This document shows, piece after piece, positions 58,101-64,000 of a DNA stretch of 64,000 nt; position 1 is the first letter of the stretch, and each line of letters begins with the position of its first letter. The notes under the pieces are model-generated. The model was not told where the DNA came from. It saw only the letters and a program-made list of their open reading frames with translations, and made no database searches. The DNA lies in contig NW_026944384.1 of NCBI RefSeq assembly GCF_033439725.1, positions 4,898,001 to 4,962,000 on the forward strand. The letters run 5' to 3'. Source of the DNA: Neurospora tetraspora (taxonomy: Eukaryota > Ascomycota > Sordariomycetes > Sordariales > Sordariaceae). Position numbers and translations under genes: made by a program.

Positions 58101-58987
58101 TTTCAGTGGGAAGAGGATCGGGTGATGATCGAAATGGATGGGGGCACGACGAAAGACGAAAGAAAGCATCAACGAAACGACCGGCTTAAATCGAAGGAAC
58201 GAAACGAAAGAAACAAAAACTGCAACGATTGGAAAGATGCAACCCTTGAATGAGGTCGCCCTGTCTATCCAAAATCGGTCAGACGGACGGACATTGTACA
58301 CGGTTGGAACTACGAAATCGGGGTTTCTAATGGAAGGTGGACTTGGAAAAAAAACTGGGAGGGGTAATGATGAGACAACAATAACAACAACAACGACAAC
58401 AACAACACGAACGGAATGGCATATTTGCTCCCGTAGCAAGGGGGACCGCGATTGTGGCCCGGGTTTTGCCGCCGAGAATATAACACAACGACAACTGCAA
58501 CAACAACAACGACACCAGGGAACGAGCGAACAACGTCATCGATCGATCGAACCGACAAACGAACTAGTGCTAACACATATATGCTGTACTACTACTGGAT
58601 TTCAACTGGAAACGAAGATTGAAACATGCGGTCTATGGGTGGTATTCTAGACGTTAGCACTTTTGTTGTATTGTTGGTTTAATACATACTACACTGCAGC
58701 TACTGAATTTGCTTGGATTTGGCTGGGTGTAACTGGTTGACACATATAGCACAGAATAGACTTTGAGTGTCCGTTGCCGAAACTTTGAACCATGTCAGAA
58801 CGTGCAAATAACCCTCTCCAGACGCGAATGTTGAAAGACGCCAAAAGTCAGGTACACATGCTTCAAACCCGTCAATCATCAAATCTGTATTATATACTCT
58901 TGTCTTTGTCTTAATTTAAACCCTAAATTCCAGCCCGCGTGCCTTTTCATTCCCTACCATTCACATCTCTTTACCTCAAGCACCCAT
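58101..58987. other. Convergent 3' region of the transporter and SRP72 genes
   Basis: 887 bp with CAA-rich runs (58377-58412 and 58496-58513). No gene is supported. Confidence 0.4.
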
Positions 58988-61096
58988 TCATTTCTTCCCC
59001 TTCTTCTTCCCCTTCTTACCACCACCCCCACCACCTCCTCCACCACCGCTACCAGCCGGGTTCGCCTTCTCCACCTTGACCGACCCAGCACCGCCGGCGA
59101 GCTCCAGCGTCTCCTCGTCACCCTTAACATAACCGCCCTGCGTCGCCTCCTGCGCCCGCTTCTTGCCCTTCCGGCCCTTGGGCCGATAGCTGCTGCGGTC
59201 GCGCAGCGGCAGCCACCGCTCCGGATCGGGCTGCTTGGCGGGGTCGTAGTTCTTGGGCAGTTTCCTCTTTCTGCGCTGCTTCTTGGCTGCTTGCTGTTGT
59301 TGTTTTTGTTGCTGGCCAGTAGTAGTCTCGTCGTCCTCGCGGGCGCGCTTCTTGCCTTGTTGTTGTTGGGGAGCAACGACGGGGAGGGTGGCGACTCCAG
59401 CGTCGAGAAGGGCCGAGACGTCCACGCCGGATGTGAGCTTCTCGACGGGCGAGAGGGTGCCGAGGTACGGCTGCACCTTAGCGAAGTCGCTGGTGGCGAA
59501 GCTGGCGATCAAGCCGGCCGTCGCGGTGCGGTCGTCGGGCTGGGCGGCCACCAGGTGGGTGAAGGCCTCGCCGGCCGCGGCCAGGTCGGAGGGGTGCGTG
59601 GAGCGGAGAAGCTCGATGCCGGCTTCGCGCAGGAGTGAGTCGCCACTGCTGGCGGCTTTTTGCTTGGATTGCCAGTGCGAGGCGGCCTTGGCGAGTTCGG
59701 ACCGGACGGCGGAGTGGCGGCCTTGTTGGCGGTAGAGCGCCACGGCGAGGGCGACGAGGCCGGGGGCGAAGCGCACGTCGGCGTTGTTGTCGGATGCTGT
59801 GGCGGCCTCGAGGCGCTTGAAGAAGGCTTCGAGGAGATTGAGGGCCTGAGCGGGGTTTTGGAGTTGGATGTAGAGTTGGATTACGGTCAGGAGGAGGCCA
59901 ACATCGGTGGGCCTGGTCTCTAGCAGGGGGAGGATGCGGCGGAGAGCTTCCTTGCCGGTTTGGAGCTCGGAAGCAGCTGCGGCGTTGAGGGCGCCCAGGT
60001 CGCACTTGCTGGACGAGATGGTGGGTTCGGCCTCCTTGGACAGGATCTTGGCGGTCTTGCTCTTGACGCCGGCAAACTTCTGCGCTTGGAGCTCGATGAT
60101 GTGCTTGTTGCGGCGGAAGATGGTGGCCTGCTCCTCGAACAAACGGTCGTTTCCGGTTACTACTGGGAGGGTGTCGGCAAGTCTTTGAGCCATGTATGGG
60201 TTGCTCTCGGACTTGAGGATTAGTGCGTTGCTTTGGGCAATGGCTTTGGTTGATGCGTCCGAGATGCTGAGAAGTCAAAAGTTAGTATTGTCCATGCTGC
60301 CAGAGCTCCAAGATCACACTTACTCAGAGAGGACAACTTCCTCATGGAGCCTCGCAGCTTCTTCCAGATTACCGAGCTTCGTAGCAACGTAGGCTTGTTG
60401 TACGATGATGGGTGCCAGCTCTGACTTCTTGTCCTCCTCGCTCAAATATTCTGAAGCCTCACACAAATCCCGGGCACGCTTGAGTAGGAAAGCAGCCTTG
60501 GCAAAGTCGCCCTGGGCTATGCTGCCGCAAGCAGCGTTGTATGCCGTCTCAAAGACCTCGAGCTCCTCCCTACTGAGCTTCTTGTGCTCCTCTGATACGG
60601 CCCAGCCCTTGCCCTGCATTTCCAGTTGAGAGTAAGTCGCCAGGATGTTGATTCGCAGGTCGTTCTCTTCGCCGTACATGGCATCCTCTACGTTCTCGGC
60701 CATTTCCTGATACAGCTCGGCAGCCCTGTCGAACTTCTCGGCACGGTAGGCGACCTGGGCGGCGAGGTGCTTCATGCCGCGCGTGTTGATTCCAGTGCTC
60801 TCCAGCAACTGCTCGGCAGCCTCAAGCTCGCCGATCTTGTAGAGCGCATAAGCCTTCTCGATAACGCAGGTCTTGTCGAGGGCGGCCCCTCCTTCGGCAA
60901 TGGCACGGAGCGCATCGTCGAAACGGTCGAGCTTGACGAGCGCAACAACGCGGGTGTGCTGGGCGGTGGTCAGGTCGGCGGGGTTGCCCTTGGCGGCTTT
61001 GATGGCGGAATTGGCGAGCTTCAGAGCTTCCTCATGGTCGTCGATGCTCGTCCCGCGAAGGAGGGAATTGAGGGCGGCGATGGCGGAGTCTGACAT
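58988..61096 (-). CDS. srp72: Signal recognition particle subunit SRP72
   Basis: This is a TPR-containing SRP subunit that with SRP68 binds 7S RNA and targets secretory ribosomes to the ER. Exons on the minus strand, 60324-61096 and 58988-60266 (GTAAGT...TCTCAG), give 683 residues, near the family size. The N-terminal ~450 residues are tandem TPR-like helices (LKLANSAIKAAKGNPADLTT, then ALVKLDRFDDALRAIAEGGA and AAELYQEMAENVEDAMYGEE). The C-terminal part carries the RNA-binding signature KLPKNYDPAKQPDPERWLPL followed by RDRSSYRPKGRKGKK, diagnostic of SRP72. It ends in a Gly run and a Lys-rich tail. The start is the first ATG of the long exon. Confidence 0.95.
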
Positions 61097-61952
61097 GGTG
61101 GTGGTGGTGGTATTGTCTGTGTATATTATGTCGACATCATCCGCCGGTCGGTATTATTACTAGTATGTACCCGGTGTCTGGTCGAATTGCAGTCGGAGGG
61201 GTCGGTGACGTTTCGCAGTGTAGCCGAGGATGTTGTCGCGATAGGTTGTTGGGCTCCGCAGCTTGGAGTTCTAGGTTCAAGTTGTTGAAGCACCCCCTGT
61301 CACGATGTTCTCTGACCTCCGCGTTGCGCTGTGCTTCGCTGTCAAGAGGCTCAATTGCGGGGCTCCCACCTGTGGACATTTTTTGGGATCTTGTGTGGGG
61401 TTTGGGGTGTGCCGCGGGACGAGTGGCCCAAGCTTCCAAACACAGCAAGAGACTTGGTGACTTGGATACTTCAACTTCTCTTCATCAACTCCTCTGTCTT
61501 GAGATGATGTTCCATCACTGTGGCTTCACGTCGACGCTTCGGCTCCATTTACCACGGAAATACACATCAATCAGCCACCAGAACACCAAGATGACATAAA
61601 TCCCATCATCCATAGACGAGTCTAAGCGGACCCCGATATTGGGTGTTCACTCCACCACGAAAGCACAAAGATGTTCCGTCCATACGATCACCGAGAACAC
61701 ATCATGTTAATATCCCTGGTACTTGGGTTTCCTTTTTTGGTTTCTGCCAAGCGGTAGTACTTTGGTCCGCTTCCCAGAAGACCCTCCCTCGATCCCGCCG
61801 TGACACTCGCTTCATCCGATCTTTTTGTCGTAACCTCTGAGCCGATACTTTTAAGGTACTCACAACATGGCGACTTTATATCAAGACTATGCCTCCAAGG
61901 GTGACTACTGGGCCACTCTGTTCTCAATAGCGCTCATGCCTAGTTCGCCGTG
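61097..61952. promoter_or_regulatory. Divergent promoter of SRP72 and the GH115 gene
   Basis: An 856-bp head-to-head spacer between a housekeeping gene and a probably inducible hydrolase. No specific activator site was identified with confidence. Confidence 0.35.
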
Positions 61953-64000
61953 ATGGCTTTTATACGTCTTTTCACCGTTGCTCTGGCTTCACTATGCTTC
62001 GCCACCTCAGCAGAAGCGTACCAGAGGAAGCCCTCGCCCTTCACCTTCTCTTCAACACCAAATGGACTCCAACTCGGTGGTCCGAACCTAGCCCCAGAAA
62101 TCAGAGTTGCGCCTGATGACTTGCCCGGTGTCATTCGAGTTGCCAATGATCTCGCCGTCGACTTCGGAAAGGTTCTCGGTAGCAACGCATCGGTCGTTAA
62201 GGCTGACTGGAAATCAACAGCTTCCTCGAAGCCTTCCAAGCCAGTCATAATCATTGGTACCGTCGGTCGGTCTACCCTTATCGATGGCTTAGCCGCCTCC
62301 AAGAAGCTTGATACGACAGCTCTTGCATCCAAGTGGGAGTCATTCTCATACCAAGTTGTCCTGAACCCTTGGGATGGACAAGAGGCTGCCTTCGTCATTG
62401 CCGGCTCTGACCTCCGCGGCTCGGTGTTTGGGGCCTACGATGTTACTGAGAAGATTGGGGTTTCCCCATGGTACTGGTGGGCTGATGTCCCTCCAACAAA
62501 ACGGCAGTATATCTGGGCGAGTGATCTCACTTACACGGAAGGCCCACCCTCGGTCAAGTACCGTGGCATCTTTCTCAACGATGAATCGCCGGGTCTTACG
62601 AGCTGGGGTCATGCCAAGTTCAAGGACAGTCAGTACGGCAGTCCTTTCATCACTGACTTCTTCAAGCGGGTTTTTGAGCTGGTTCTTCGTATGAAGGGTA
62701 ATTACGTCTGGCCTGCCATGTGGTCCAGCATGTTCTACCTTGATGACACCAAGAATGGACCAACGGCAACTGAGTATGGAATCTTTATGGGGACAAGTCA
62801 TCATGAACCCATGGTACGTAATTTCAAAGAATCGATGGAGGAATCGAGACGTCGCTTACAAGTAAATGCAGGCCCGAGCAGATAAAGAGCAAAGCAGATT
62901 TTTGAAGGGCTCTTGGGACTGGAAGAGCAACAAGGGAGGTGTGCAGTCATTTATGCAAGAAGGAGCCAACAGGTCCAAGAACTGGAGCACCATATATACG
63001 CTGGGAATGAGAGGATCGGGTGATGCAGCTTCTGCGACTCTGACTGCTGCCGCTTTGGAGGAGGTCATCGCCTGGCAACAATCTGCTCTGACAAAGGCCC
63101 TCGGGAAGCCGCTGTCACAAATCCCACAGGCATGGGTCATGTACAAGGTGGGCTGCCATATGTCTCCGAAATCTGACATGGAAACTAACGAAACATACAG
63201 GAAGTACCAGGTTACTGGCAAAAAGGCATGAATGTCTCCGACGACGTTACGCTGCTGTGGAGTGATGACAACCGAGGCAATATCCGCAGAATCCCCATCG
63301 GCAACGAACCGAACAGGAGCGGCGGTTCTGGCATGTACTATCATTTCGACTATGTCGGTGATCCTCGCAACTACAAGTGGATCAACACCATCCAGTTGCA
63401 AAAGACTTGGGAGCAGATGACTCTCGCCTATGATCGTGGAATAGAGAATATTTGGATCGCTAATGTGGGAGATCTCAAGGCCTTGGTATGTGGAACCCCA
63501 TTCGAGCGTCCTGCTGTGCCTGCTGACCGTTTCCTTAGGAACTTCCTACTGCCCATTTTATAGCCTTGGCCTGGGACAGGGAGAGCTTCCAGGCGGTCGA
63601 CAGTACCAAGGCATGGCTCACTGATTGGAGCTCACGACAGTTTGGCGAAGCCGTGGCCGAATCAACTTCTGATACTATGACCACATACGGCAAGCTGACG
63701 GCTCGAATGAAATATGAAGATTTGAGCAGAACTCCATTCTACTTTTCCACTGTCAACTACGATGAAGCAGAAGTGAACTATCAGGAATGGGTCGACTTGC
63801 TCACGAAGGCTCAAGCTGTCCACGACAGCTCATCGAGTGACGTCCAGGTCGCTTTCTTCGAGATGGTTCTTCATCCTGTGTTAGCGGGCAAGACAGTCTT
63901 TGAGATATACACCAAAGTCGCCATGGGAAGCAAATACGCAAATGAGCATCGAACTAGTGCCAATCAGCTCGCCAAAGAAGTTCAAATCGCCTTTTCTGCA
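61953..64000 (+). CDS. Secreted glycoside hydrolase family 115 alpha-glucuronidase (5' part)
   Basis: This enzyme type removes (4-O-methyl)glucuronic acid from xylan. Exons so far: 61953-62813, 62872-63147, 63201-63485 and 63539 to the window end, 628 residues visible of an expected ~1000. Introns start GTACGT, GTGGGC and GTATGT and all fall between codons. A signal peptide (FIRLFTVALASLCFATSAEA) is followed by the N-terminal domain and the (beta/alpha)8 catalytic region. Family blocks are VKYRGIFLNDESPGLTSWGH, RMKGNYVWPAMW, GTSHHEPM, LLWSDDNRGNIRRIP, GGSGMYYHFDYVGDPRNYKW and HFIALAWDRESF. The C-terminal half is cut off by the window, so completeness is unknown. Confidence 0.92.

Noticed and set aside
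1-64000. CRISPR array, rRNA genes, secondary-metabolite cluster or plasmid-like system
   Set aside because: No spaced direct repeats, rRNA blocks, PKS/NRPS/terpene genes or replication modules were seen; apart from the transposon nest the genes are ordinary nuclear fungal genes.

Overview
The window is nuclear DNA of a filamentous ascomycete, most likely a sordariomycete and perhaps in the Sordariales. The genes are eukaryotic, with short introns of about 50-100 bases, CTGAC/CTAAC-like branch sites and 1-2 kb spacers. The families are typical of fungi: VAC8, ECM14, ALB1, GH115 and an EFA6-like Sec7-PH protein. Mobile DNA is confined to one AT-rich island whose repeat arms differ mostly by transitions, as expected from RIP (repeat-induced point mutation). 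I could run no search, so species and orthology are inferred from recognised motifs.

Layout, left to right. 1-1051 (-): start of a RhoGAP gene that runs off the left edge. 1821-3399 (-): AMPK gamma subunit SNF4. 6067-8117 (+): VAC8. 8804-9793 (-): mitochondrial inner-membrane peptidase IMP1. 10384-11226 (+): mitochondrial IF3. 11991-13443 (+): eIF2B delta. 14015-14483 (-): small complex I subunit. 15362-18403 (+): SHG1/BOD1 protein with a huge RD/RS tail. 19442-23971 (-): Sec7-PH Arf GEF. 26083-27827 (-): pseudo-carboxypeptidase ECM14. 28665-30007 (+): repeat-containing protein of unknown function. 31189-32205 (+): secreted, probably GPI-anchored protein.

33900-36450 is a nest of elements with no host gene. 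An 8-bp-TSD, hAT-like non-autonomous element (33908-36442) contains a second TIR element (34163-36147). That contains a third with TA flanks (34329-35816), which in turn contains a solo LTR with a perfect 5-bp TSD (34941-35481).

The right part resumes with 38272-42344 (+): Ams2-like GATA factor with an unusually long zinc-finger loop. 43506-44073 (-): RPA3. 47634-48890 (+): ATF/CREB-type bZIP factor. 50687-51392 (-): ALB1 ribosome-biogenesis factor. 52159-54420 (+): membrane-anchored UBP1-type deubiquitinase. 56560-58100 (+): nucleotide-sugar/triose-phosphate family transporter containing a 6-nt exon. 58988-61096 (-): SRP72. 61953 to the right edge (+): GH115 alpha-glucuronidase, truncated by the window.

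The genes do not form one pathway; this is an ordinary housekeeping chromosome segment with one accessory island. Two small groupings stand out: a divergent pair of mitochondrial genes (IMP1 and mtIF3, 590 bp apart), and two adjacent lineage-specific genes (28665-32205) beside the transposon nest. The least described items are the four-level nest, the three-fold protein repeat in the 28665 gene, the GATA factor's long-loop finger and its uncertain C-terminus, and the 6-nt exon.
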